Positions 1-5,273 of a stretch of 5,273 nucleotides of DNA are shown piece after piece. The position numbers and the translations under genes are program-made. The notes beneath the pieces are model-generated. The model did no database searches and was not told where the DNA came from. It was given only the letters and a program-made list of their open reading frames with translations. This stretch comes from JAAOZN01 sp964421575. Its GTDB lineage: Archaea > Thermoproteota > Nitrososphaeria > Nitrososphaerales > JAAOZN01. How positions within the stretch are numbered: the first letter of the stretch is position 1; every line of letters starts with the position of its first letter. Location: positions 1 to 5,273 of the forward strand of contig CAYQXI010000077.1 of NCBI GenBank assembly GCA_964421575.1. The letters run 5' to 3'.

Positions 1-1
1 A

Positions 2-1015
2 CCACCGAACCCCGTTAACGGAATGGTCTGGGTAGATGTGAGCACCACACCCCACTTAATTAAAATCTACCGCGACGGGTCTTGGGATATTGCGAGAGGA
101 GCACCAACAGACAGAGTAACCGCACCACCGCTTCCAGAGGCCTCAGACTACCAGACTCCAACAGCAGTCGCAACATCATCGTCATCGCCCCGTTTAGTGC
201 AGGAAAGCGAAGACTTTGGTCGGGCAATATATGGTGGTTCAACGATTAGAGCCGGTCAACGTGTGTATGCTAGCTATGTGAGAGAGGGGCTTAGTAGAGT
301 TGACTTTAAGCTGTATAAAATTGGTTCGCCGACAGGCACAGCATACATCAGAGTTAGAAGAGTAGATAATGACCAAATAGTCGCCGAGTTAGGTTCAATT
401 GATGTCACAACACTCCCCACAACCCCAACCTGGTTTTCTTTCACAGGTTTTTGGACTCTACCTACTAATATTGACCTTCGCTTTTTGGTGGAATACTCAG
501 GTGGAAACGACTCAAACTACATAGCGATTCGTCAACGCGCTACAAACATGGTTGATTGGGGTTGTGCTACATACTATACTACAGCGTGGACAGATGAAAC
601 TAACGTGGACGCCGCGACAAGAATTTACTTTACCGATGCTGTTTGTGCAATAGACGACATTGTCGACAGTTTTTGGCAGCCCGAACCACCTAACGAAGAG
701 GGTGCTTGGATCCGCTTTGATTTAGGCTCGGTTTTGGCTGGTGTTGCTGGCTGCAGAATCTATTGGCCTAGTGATGCGAACTATAGGCCTCAAGCATACA
801 AGATCCAAGCCTCGGTAGACGGCTCAACTTGGGACGATGTTGTGGTTGAGAATACACAGCCTCCAGCGGGCTGGGTAGAATACAGCTGGATAGCGAGAGC
901 GCAGACAAGATACCTTCGGATACTCATCCTACAGCACGGATCGTCTGGAACAAGAGTGAACGAATTCGACTACTACCAGAGCAGCATATGGCGCCATGGG
1001 CATAGAGGTGATTGA
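2..1015 (+). CDS. Tail fibre/adhesin-like protein, C-terminal part (5' end outside window)
   Basis: This is probably a virion tail protein that binds cell-surface glycans. The frame is open to the left edge, and the codons before the first ATG (position 23) already belong to the protein: the visible start reads PPNPVNGMVWVDVSTTP and runs on to a DGSW. This proline/glycine/tryptophan motif is common in phage tail and appendage proteins, so ATG 23 is internal and the gene is 5'-partial, with 337 residues visible. A serine/threonine/proline-rich linker follows (about 110-200). Next comes a beta-rich, jelly-roll-like domain (about 220-640) containing SRVDFKLYKIGSPTGTAYIR and a WFSF strand, like receptor-binding modules of tail proteins. 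The last part (about 650-975) resembles a discoidin/F5/8 type C domain, with WIRFDLGS, IQASVDGSTWDDV and TRYLRI in the usual order. The stop is TGA 1013-1015, one base before the next gene. The domain names are inferred from motif patterns. A secreted host protein is possible but less likely next to a terminase. Confidence 0.72.
   Translation, partial: PPNPVNGMVWVDVSTTPHLIKIYRDGSWDIARGAPTDRVTAPPLPEASDYQTPTAVATSSSSPRLVQESEDFGRAIYGGSTIRAGQRVYASYVREGLSRVDFKLYKIGSPTGTAYIRVRRVDNDQIVAELGSIDVTTLPTTPTWFSFTGFWTLPTNIDLRFLVEYSGGNDSNYIAIRQRATNMVDWGCATYYTTAWTDETNVDAATRIYFTDAVCAIDDIVDSFWQPEPPNEEGAWIRFDLGSVLAGVAGCRIYWPSDANYRPQAYKIQASVDGSTWDDVVVENTQPPAGWVEYSWIARAQTRYLRILILQHGSSGTRVNEFDYYQSSIWRHGHRGD
1005..1012 (+). 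promoter_or_regulatory. Shine-Dalgarno site that decides the start of the 76-aa gene
   Basis: GAGGTGAT is a full eight-base match to the standard 16S anti-SD tail. It lies inside the last codons of the adhesin gene, 4 bases before ATG 1017. That spacing favours ATG 1017 over the in-frame ATG at 996, which lies upstream of this site. The adhesin stop lies between the site and the start, so the arrangement suggests translational coupling. Confidence 0.8.
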
Positions 1016-1016
1016 G

Positions 1017-1247
1017 ATGAGTGAAGAGGAGATCTTGGATCTTGAGGCGAAGATAGCGAGGGGAGAGTTCAGATTCGGAGAGACCCTAAAACTCAAACAC
1101 CTAAAGAAGATCAAAGCATCAGAAGAAGCCAAAGAAAACCTAAAGAAAGCAGGTGTATCCGACTCAGCCAAGCTCTACGCCTACATAATCTCACTTGAGA
1201 AGAGGCTTGAAGCCCTTGAGGAGTGGTTGATGTTTAAAGGTGGTTGA
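1017..1247 (+). CDS. Small charged helical protein, function unknown (76 aa)
   Basis: I do not recognise a family. The 76-residue protein begins MSEEEILDLEAKIARGEF and is very rich in Lys and Glu, with no membrane segment or signal peptide. A basic middle part (about residues 23-43, many Lys) follows a short acidic helix. The C-terminal third, around YIISLEKRLEALEEWLMF, has leucine/isoleucine spacing typical of an amphipathic or coiled-coil helix, so self-association is likely. An upstream in-frame ATG at 996 would add seven residues and overlap the adhesin gene by 20 bases. I chose 1017 because a perfect SD lies 4 bases before it. The gene sits one base after the adhesin stop and one base before the next start, so it is co-translated with its neighbours. 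It could be a small tail-associated or chaperone-like protein, but position is the only evidence for that. Confidence 0.75.
   Translation: MSEEEILDLEAKIARGEFRFGETLKLKHLKKIKASEEAKENLKKAGVSDSAKLYAYIISLEKRLEALEEWLMFKGG
1237..1242 (+). promoter_or_regulatory. Shine-Dalgarno site for the 82-aa gene
   Basis: AAGGTG, continuing as GTT, sits within the last codons of the 76-aa gene and 6 bases before TTG 1249. The surrounding 16 bases (1236-1251) match those around the previous junction (1004-1019) at 13 positions, including SD core, TGA stop, one G, and start codon. This parallel supports TTG 1249 rather than GTG 1240, which overlaps the site itself. Confidence 0.6.
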
Positions 1248-1248
1248 G

Positions 1249-1497
1249 TTGGTGGAGAGTAAGGGTTCTGAAGTCGATCTCGAGGAGATGCTTAACATAC
1301 TATATCGACGCTTCAACTGGCTTGACCAGCAGATAGAGAACGAGAAGGATCTTAGGAACAAGATTAAGCTGGTGGACATCATGAACAAGACCGCCTTAAA
1401 CATATTGAGAGTGGTTGAGAAGAGCGGCTTGGGCACCACAGACGAAATCAACGAGATCTTAAAAGAAGTCGAAGGAGAACAAGCAGAGCTTGGCTGA
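1249..1497 (+). CDS. Small helical protein, possible small terminase subunit candidate (82 aa)
   Basis: No family is recognised with confidence. The protein is almost entirely helical in character. A first amphipathic helix around VDLEEMLNILYRRFNWLDQQ is followed by a charged turn, a second helix around KLVDIMNKTALNILRVVEK, a glycine turn, and a short acidic C-terminal helix. It has no cysteine and no membrane segment. A long helical hairpin of this kind would suit an oligomerising protein. Lying upstream of the terminase large subunit in the same operon, it could be the small terminase subunit (TerS), although a DNA-binding helix-turn-helix is not obvious and two genes lie between. That assignment is a guess. 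TTG 1249 is preferred because it repeats the SD-stop-start geometry of the preceding junction. GTG 1240 would add three residues, and GTG 1252 is also possible. The end overlaps the next gene by 8 bases. Confidence 0.72.
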   Translation: MVESKGSEVDLEEMLNILYRRFNWLDQQIENEKDLRNKIKLVDIMNKTALNILRVVEKSGLGTTDEINEILKEVEGEQAELG

Positions 1498-1861
1498 CAT
1501 TCTTGAGTTTGAGGTAGGCGAGGTCGTTGGTCTGCTCTGGCTTGACGCCTGTAGATGCAGAGGCGTTAGACTAAACACGTCTGTAAAAGAGAATACGATA
1601 AAGACCGAGCAGTTCACCTTAGGGGTGTTCGCTGGAATCTACCGTGACCTAGCCTACTCAAAACCCCACATAATCTTAGTGAACGAAATAACGGACGGCG
1701 TGGCTAGGATCTGGGACAGCATCCCTCAGAGCCTCATCTTGAACGGCTACCGATTCGGCACGATACCCTTTGAATTTAATGTGCCTGAGAAGGTTGTGAA
1801 GAAGATTGTGAAGTCGATAAAACCAGATAGATTCTATAGGAGGATTAGGAAAGTTGTCTGA
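1490..1861 (+). CDS. Hypothetical protein of the virion/packaging operon (123 aa)
   Basis: I do not recognise this protein. It has 123 residues, mixed alpha/beta character, no signal peptide and no clear membrane helix. The N-terminal half looks beta-rich (LEFEVGEVVGLLWLDACRC, then a QFTLGVFAGIY stretch). Two close cysteines lie at about residues 21 and 23. The middle holds a hydrophobic strand HIILVNEI and an aromatic IWDSIP segment. The C-terminal 25 residues are strongly basic (KKIVKSIKPDRFYRRIRKVV), which could contact nucleic acid or another acidic virion component. The start is TTG 1490, eight bases before the end of the preceding gene (TTGGCTGA). An AAGGAGA site at 1472-1478 lies 11 bases upstream, a rather long spacing. 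The reading frame is clearly coding, and its place in a co-translated string between adhesin and terminase suggests a structural or assembly role, but nothing in the sequence identifies it. Confidence 0.75.
   Translation: MADILEFEVGEVVGLLWLDACRCRGVRLNTSVKENTIKTEQFTLGVFAGIYRDLAYSKPHIILVNEITDGVARIWDSIPQSLILNGYRFGTIPFEFNVPEKVVKKIVKSIKPDRFYRRIRKVV
1838..1845 (+). promoter_or_regulatory. Shine-Dalgarno site for the small membrane protein gene
   Basis: AGGAGGAT lies inside the 3' end of the 123-aa gene, 8 bases before TTG 1854. It is the strongest SD-like purine tract in this part of the window. It supports the TTG start and therefore the 8-base overlap (TTGTCTGA) between the two genes. Confidence 0.65.
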
Positions 1862-2060
1862 AAAACAGCCCAAACAGGTCTTAAAGAGCGTCTTCAGAGG
1901 CACAACCGACTACCGAGGATTTCTGGCAATCCTCATCATACTTGGTTTGATACTAGCACTACTGCTTGACAAGAAGGAGGCTGCACTAAACCTAGGCCCA
2001 TTAGCAGGGTCAGCAGTAGGCTGGTACTTTGCTGATAGAAGGAGAAGATCTTCGGACTAG
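1854..2060 (+). CDS. Small two-helix membrane protein, holin-like candidate (68 aa)
   Basis: This 68-residue protein probably inserts in the cell membrane. The N-terminal 21 residues are polar and basic (MSEKQPKQVLKSVFRGTTDYR). A strongly hydrophobic helix follows (about 22-38, FLAILIILGLILALLL), then a short charged loop (DKKE), then a second, glycine-rich hydrophobic segment (about 43-60, LNLGPLAGSAVGWYFA), and a basic tail RRRR ending SSD. Charges at both ends suggest a hairpin with both termini inside. Size, topology and position between tail and terminase genes are those of many phage holins and small lysis-associated membrane proteins. No lysis enzyme is visible in the window, so the holin role is an inference. 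It could be another small viral membrane protein. TTG 1854 is supported by AGGAGGAT upstream. The 3' end overlaps the terminase gene by 32 bases. Confidence 0.75.
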   Translation: MSEKQPKQVLKSVFRGTTDYRGFLAILIILGLILALLLDKKEAALNLGPLAGSAVGWYFADRRRRSSD

Positions 2061-3492
2061 AGCGAGGAAGATCGAATCAGAGGGCTGTGGTCATCGGTTA
2101 GATGGGGAAGGGATCTACTGCAGAATCAACCAAAACGCTGTAGTCTGCTTCCAGTGTCTAAAAGCCCTACCCCACCTAGCGAGAATCGGGCTTCTAGAGA
2201 TATCTGAAGCCAAGCTTGATAAACACATCTATAAAGAGAGGTTTGATGGGAAGGCCAAGATTCTATTCAAAGACCCAGTCAAATTCGCAAAACTGGTTTT
2301 ACGATTCAACCCCTTCCCCTACCAAGTAGAACTACTTAAAAACAACTCGAAGAGGCTGCTGGCTATCTGTGGTAGGCAGATCGGTAAGTCTACCGTTGCA
2401 GCGATAAAGCTGCTACACTACGCTCTCACACACCCTAAGAGCACCTCAATTATCGTCTCAGCCACCTTAAGGCAGAGCTTAGAAACCTATAGCAAAGTCG
2501 TCTCCTTCATCGAATCGAGCTTCATTAGAGGCTATGTGGTCAAACTGACCAAGACGCAGATACTCTTCAGGAACCGAAGCCGGATAATCTGCTTGCCCTC
2601 AGGGAGATATGGCTCCACACTTCGAGGATTTACGGTGCACCTAGCTGTTGTGGATGAAGCAGCGTTCATCCACTCAGACGTCATAGAGAGGGTCATACTG
2701 CCTATGCTCGCAACAACAAACGGCACACTCTGGCTCCTCACCACACCTTGGGACAAAGACCACATAACCTATCGAGCGTTCACAACATGGCCTAAAGAGT
2801 GCATTTACCACCTACCATCCTCAGCCAACCCACTCATCAGCAGAGAGTTCCTAGAGGAGCAGAGAACACTTCTAGGCGAAGCGAGGTATATGCAAGAGTA
2901 TGAAGCAAAATTCATAGACGATGAGAACACCTACTTCCCCATAGACCTACTCAGAGGCTGCGTAGGCGACCTACCACAACAAGACATAGGCGAGCTCTAC
3001 GGCGGCTACGACCCCGGTGGCAAGGAGAGCTCAGCGGCATTCGTGGTTGTGTGCTTGGTCGATGAATACCTCTATGTGGTGTATAGTGTCAGCAAGCGTG
3101 GACTACCCTATACGCACTTCACAGCTGAGATAGCGGAATACCATAAAGCAAACCGCTTAACTAAGGTCTGCGTAGACCAGACTGGCTTAGGTAACCCGAT
3201 CTTAGAGCACTGCGTAGAGTTAGGATTACCGGCCGAGGGCATAACACTAACAGCGAAGATGAAACAAGAGATCCTCTCTGAATTGAGGATGCAGATGGAG
3301 AAGCGTAGACTCATAATACCATATGATAGCGACCTAATAAACTCGCTGAACGCCATAACATATACGAAGAGTAGAAGCGGCTGCTACCTCTTCGACAAAA
3401 AACCCGGCTACAGAGATGACTTAGCTTATGCTTTAGCTCTAGCGTGCTGGGGTGCGGTTAAGAGTAGATCTGGTGTAATCGTGAGGCTCTAG
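2029..3492 (+). CDS. terL: Terminase large subunit (DNA-packaging ATPase/nuclease)
   Basis: This is the motor of viral genome packaging: it cuts concatemeric DNA and pumps it through the portal into the prohead using ATP. The 487 residues fit the family's usual length. The ATPase domain has Walker A GRQIGKST (115-122, Lys120), Walker B LAVVDE (205-210, Asp209 and catalytic Glu210) and the coupling motif LLTTP (236-240). The RNase H-fold nuclease shows its expected acidic residues: Asp328 in GGYDPGG, Asp383 in VCVDQTGLG, and Asp463/464 in RDDLAYALALA. All key residues are present, so the protein is probably active. The N-terminus is unusual, with cysteines at 20, 31, 40 and 43 (C-x10-C-x8-C-x2-C), like a small zinc-binding module, ahead of the ATPase. 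TTG 2029 is the only standard start codon between the upstream in-frame stop (2017-2019) and these cysteines. It lacks a good SD and probably relies on coupling to the overlapping membrane-protein gene. Confidence 0.95.
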   Translation: MLIEGEDLRTRARKIESEGCGHRLDGEGIYCRINQNAVVCFQCLKALPHLARIGLLEISEAKLDKHIYKERFDGKAKILFKDPVKFAKLVLRFNPFPYQVELLKNNSKRLLAICGRQIGKSTVAAIKLLHYALTHPKSTSIIVSATLRQSLETYSKVVSFIESSFIRGYVVKLTKTQILFRNRSRIICLPSGRYGSTLRGFTVHLAVVDEAAFIHSDVIERVILPMLATTNGTLWLLTTPWDKDHITYRAFTTWPKECIYHLPSSANPLISREFLEEQRTLLGEARYMQEYEAKFIDDENTYFPIDLLRGCVGDLPQQDIGELYGGYDPGGKESSAAFVVVCLVDEYLYVVYSVSKRGLPYTHFTAEIAEYHKANRLTKVCVDQTGLGNPILEHCVELGLPAEGITLTAKMKQEILSELRMQMEKRRLIIPYDSDLINSLNAITYTKSRSGCYLFDKKPGYRDDLAYALALACWGAVKSRSGVIVRL

Positions 3493-3493
3493 G

Positions 3494-4906
3494 ATGCTCG
3501 TCAAGATAAGGCTCAGATTTAAAGAGCCGAAGAAGATCTTTAGGTTTGATAAGGTATTCAAGGAGAAGACCGAGCCCTCTGAAAGGACGATATGTGTAAG
3601 CGAAGCATTTGGGATCGAGGTAGGTGTTGAGAGGGAGGAGATAATCTACCAAGACCTCACCTTAGACATAGAGCCGAAAGATGTCATCTACATAACAGGC
3701 GACTCAGGCACAGGGAAATCGACCCTCCTAAAAGATCTAGCCGAAGCCTTAAGCCGCTACCAAATCTTTGGCAAAGTCTTGCAGGAAAAAGATGTGGAGA
3801 TCGACCAAGATTGCGTGCTCGTAGAAGGATTGGGTTCAACTCTGGAGGAGGCGATCAAATACCTAAGCCTCGCTGGGCTAAATGATGCTACACTTTTTGT
3901 GAGAAGGTATCGTGATCTGAGCGAGGGGCAGAAGTACCGTTTTAAGATAGCTAAGATGCTCTCGATAGGCGCAGACACCCTCATCTTTGATGAGTTTTGC
4001 TCGCTCTTGGACCGAGAGACCGCTAAGGTAGTTGCGTACTGTGTTCAGAAGATGGTCAGAGCAGTGGGTGCTACACTAATAATCGCTACAGCACATAAAG
4101 ATCTATTTGAAGATCTGCAGCCAGACATCTACATCGTAAAGGGGTTCGGAAAAGACATCCAAGTCAAATACTGTGAAGCAGATAAAGTCAGACCCTGCAG
4201 CATACTAAGAGAAGTCGAGATCAAAGAGGGCACAATAGAGGATCTACACAGCCTCGAAGCCTACCACTATAGAGGAGGCAGACTCTTCAACATAAGAAGA
4301 ATCTATAAGGCTGAGCTCAGAGGCGAAACCATAGGGGTGATCGTCTACAGCACCCCAGTCTACTCCTGCGCCGGCAGAACAAAATACTTCGGCAGAAGAA
4401 TCGATGTTGATGAGCTGAACCGAGACTTCATAACAATCTCAAGAGTAATCGTACACCCAAAGTATAGAGGAATAGGTTTAGGTGTTAAGCTGGTAAAAGA
4501 GACCCTAGAGAAGACCGGTTACAGATTCGTTGAAGCTTTGGCGGTGATGGCAAGATACAACCCCTTCTTCAAGAAAGCTGGTATGGTTGAGGTACCGTAC
4601 ACCTCAACCCTCTCACTGAAGTGCAGAGAAGCTCTAAAGATGTTGGCTGATTACGGCATAGACCCTAGGCTCGCAGCCTCAAAACTTTATATCACAAAGA
4701 AGCTCCAAAACCTAAACCAAGACCAGATAGAAGACCTAACCTCAAGAATACTAAACCAGCATTCAACACGTTATATCCTCAACCTAATACTGAGAAAGAG
4801 TGAGCAAAGCGTCAAACAGATAGACTCGCTAGCCACACTTATCCAGAAGACAGCCATCATAGCACAAAGCAAACTATACTACATATGGGAGCGCAAGAAA
4901 AAATAA
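3494..4906 (+). CDS. ABC-type ATPase fused to a GNAT acetyltransferase domain (COG2401-like)
   Basis: A soluble two-domain protein of 470 residues. After a beta-like N-terminal part (1-50) comes a complete ABC ATPase: Walker A GDSGTGKST (69-77, Lys75), signature LSEGQ (142-146), Walker B TLIFDE (162-167, Glu167), D-loop LLD (171-173) and switch His201 in ATAHKD. No membrane domain is present, so transport is unlikely. Residues about 240-400 form a GNAT domain: ISRVIVHPKYRG leads into the acetyl-CoA loop RGIGLG (325-330), and YNPFFKKAGM (355-364) is the late GNAT element. The C-terminal 70 residues look helical and charged. This layout matches a family I recall as COG2401, an ABC ATPase fused to a predicted acetyltransferase, whose substrate is unknown to me. 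ATG 3494 follows the terminase stop by one base, with GAGG at 3483-3486. The position directly after terL suggests a role in packaging or in the takeover of the cell, but that is inference. Confidence 0.9.
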   Translation: MLVKIRLRFKEPKKIFRFDKVFKEKTEPSERTICVSEAFGIEVGVEREEIIYQDLTLDIEPKDVIYITGDSGTGKSTLLKDLAEALSRYQIFGKVLQEKDVEIDQDCVLVEGLGSTLEEAIKYLSLAGLNDATLFVRRYRDLSEGQKYRFKIAKMLSIGADTLIFDEFCSLLDRETAKVVAYCVQKMVRAVGATLIIATAHKDLFEDLQPDIYIVKGFGKDIQVKYCEADKVRPCSILREVEIKEGTIEDLHSLEAYHYRGGRLFNIRRIYKAELRGETIGVIVYSTPVYSCAGRTKYFGRRIDVDELNRDFITISRVIVHPKYRGIGLGVKLVKETLEKTGYRFVEALAVMARYNPFFKKAGMVEVPYTSTLSLKCREALKMLADYGIDPRLAASKLYITKKLQNLNQDQIEDLTSRILNQHSTRYILNLILRKSEQSVKQIDSLATLIQKTAIIAQSKLYYIWERKKK

Positions 4907-4920
4907 CTACGCATCAAAAT

Positions 4921-4925
4921 AGGAG
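4921..4925 (+). promoter_or_regulatory. Shine-Dalgarno site for the Pyr_excise-family gene
   Basis: AGGAG lies 5 bases before TTG 4931 in the only true intergenic gap of the window (4907-4930). It identifies TTG 4931 as the start, which also gives the N-terminus expected for the protein family. No ATG or GTG start lies near this position in frame. Confidence 0.7.
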
Positions 4926-4930
4926 CAGAG

Positions 4931-5273
4931 TTGAGGCTGTGGTCTATTCACCCAAAGTATCTTGACCGCATCGGTCTACTCGCTGTTTGGAGAGAGGGGC
5001 TCTTAGCGAAGCGGGTCCTAGAGGGCAAGACAAAAGGGTACCAAAACCACCCCCAGCTCCTAAGATTCAGAAGATATGAAAATCCACTCGATCTGATCGA
5101 CGCCTACCTCTACCAAATCTACCTCGAAGCTAAAAGAAGAGGATACACATTCAACCCATCCAAAATAAGGATGATCGAGCTGAACGGGGCGGCTAAAGTT
5201 ACAACCGGGCAGCTAGAATACGAGTTCAAACACCTCCTAAGGAAGCTTATAAAGCGGGATAAGGAGAAGCTCG
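4931..5273 (+). CDS. Pyrimidine dimer DNA glycosylase/endonuclease V family protein (3' end outside window)
   Basis: Members of this family (Pyr_excise, related to phage T4 endonuclease V) cut DNA at UV-induced pyrimidine dimers or are annotated as such. The visible 114 residues begin (M)RLWSIHPKYLDRIGLLAVWR and continue with EGKTKGYQNHPQLLRF, LDLIDAYLYQIYLEAKRRGY and TTGQLEYEFKHLL. This series of conserved blocks is what I recall from the archaeal/bacterial branch. Arg21 and Glu22 (WRE) align with the Arg22-Glu23 of T4 endonuclease V, where the Glu is catalytic. T4 uses Thr2 as the N-terminal nucleophile, whereas this protein has Arg at position 2, so the T4 chemistry cannot be assumed. The start is TTG 4931 with AGGAG five bases upstream. 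An in-frame stop at 4904-4906, which ends the ABC-GNAT gene, leaves no other standard start. The gene is cut by the window end, probably with little missing. Confidence 0.88.
   Translation, partial: MRLWSIHPKYLDRIGLLAVWREGLLAKRVLEGKTKGYQNHPQLLRFRRYENPLDLIDAYLYQIYLEAKRRGYTFNPSKIRMIELNGAAKVTTGQLEYEFKHLLRKLIKRDKEKL

Noticed and set aside
23..25. ATG 23 as the true start of the adhesin gene
   Set aside because: The frame is open to the left edge, and the residues before it (PPNPVNG) are part of a known tail-protein motif, so the gene starts outside the window.
650..1015. Variable region of a diversity-generating retroelement at the adhesin C-terminus
   Set aside because: No second similar copy and no reverse transcriptase frame exist in the window, and the segment is not enriched in AAY codons.
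996..1016. Upstream ATG start for the 76-aa gene
   Set aside because: It lies before the perfect GAGGTGAT site and has no SD of its own, whereas ATG 1017 has ideal spacing.
2044..2053. Perfect 10-base palindrome GAAGATCTTC at the membrane protein/terL overlap
   Set aside because: It is short, lies inside coding sequence of both genes, and similar AGATCTT strings occur elsewhere (for example near 3533), so chance is enough to explain it.
4872..4885. AT-rich stretch resembling an archaeal TATA box before the Pyr_excise gene
   Set aside because: It is a weak match inside the ABC-GNAT coding sequence with no clear BRE, so an independent promoter cannot be supported.
3494..4906. ABC transporter ATP-binding subunit
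   Set aside because: The protein continues into a GNAT domain, and no membrane-spanning partner gene is adjacent.

Overview
The window looks like part of the late region of a tailed (Caudoviricetes-type) virus or provirus, most likely of an archaeon. The viral call rests on a well-preserved terminase large subunit (ATPase plus RNase H-fold nuclease), a tail-adhesin-like protein with lectin-like modules, and a run of tightly packed small genes all on the + strand. The archaeal call is an inference from Shine-Dalgarno sites matching the archaeal anti-SD (GAGGTGAT, AGGAGGAT), frequent TTG starts, abundant AGA/AGG and ATA codons, and the two 3' genes, an ABC-ATPase/GNAT fusion and a pyrimidine-dimer-glycosylase-family protein, whose closest remembered relatives are archaeal. 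A thermophilic Thermoproteota/Thaumarchaeota-like host is plausible, but the sequence alone does not prove it.

Layout: (1) 2-1015, the 3' part of a tail fibre/adhesin gene that enters from the left, with a glycine-tryptophan structural motif, a jelly-roll-like domain and a C-terminal discoidin (F5/8 type C)-like domain. (2) 1017-2060, four small genes (76, 82, 123 and 68 aa) joined by 1-base gaps or 8-base overlaps: two mainly helical proteins, one unrecognised soluble protein, and one two-helix membrane protein that could be a holin. (3) 2029-3492, the terminase large subunit, with an unusual N-terminal four-cysteine cluster. (4) 3494-4906, an ABC ATPase fused to a GNAT acetyltransferase, one base after the terminase stop. 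(5) 4931 to the window end, a truncated Pyr_excise-family gene starting at TTG.

The genes read as a single transcription unit with strong translational coupling. No stretch over 300 bases lacks a gene, and the only real intergenic gap is 24 bases (4907-4930). The order tail adhesin, small genes including a membrane protein, then terminase fits the point where the end of a tail/lysis module meets the start of a packaging module in a circular or permuted phage map. The usual portal gene does not follow the terminase. The ABC-GNAT fusion and a DNA-repair-like gene take that place, and this is the most unusual aspect of the window. No tRNA, rRNA, CRISPR array, insertion sequence or clear terminator was seen.
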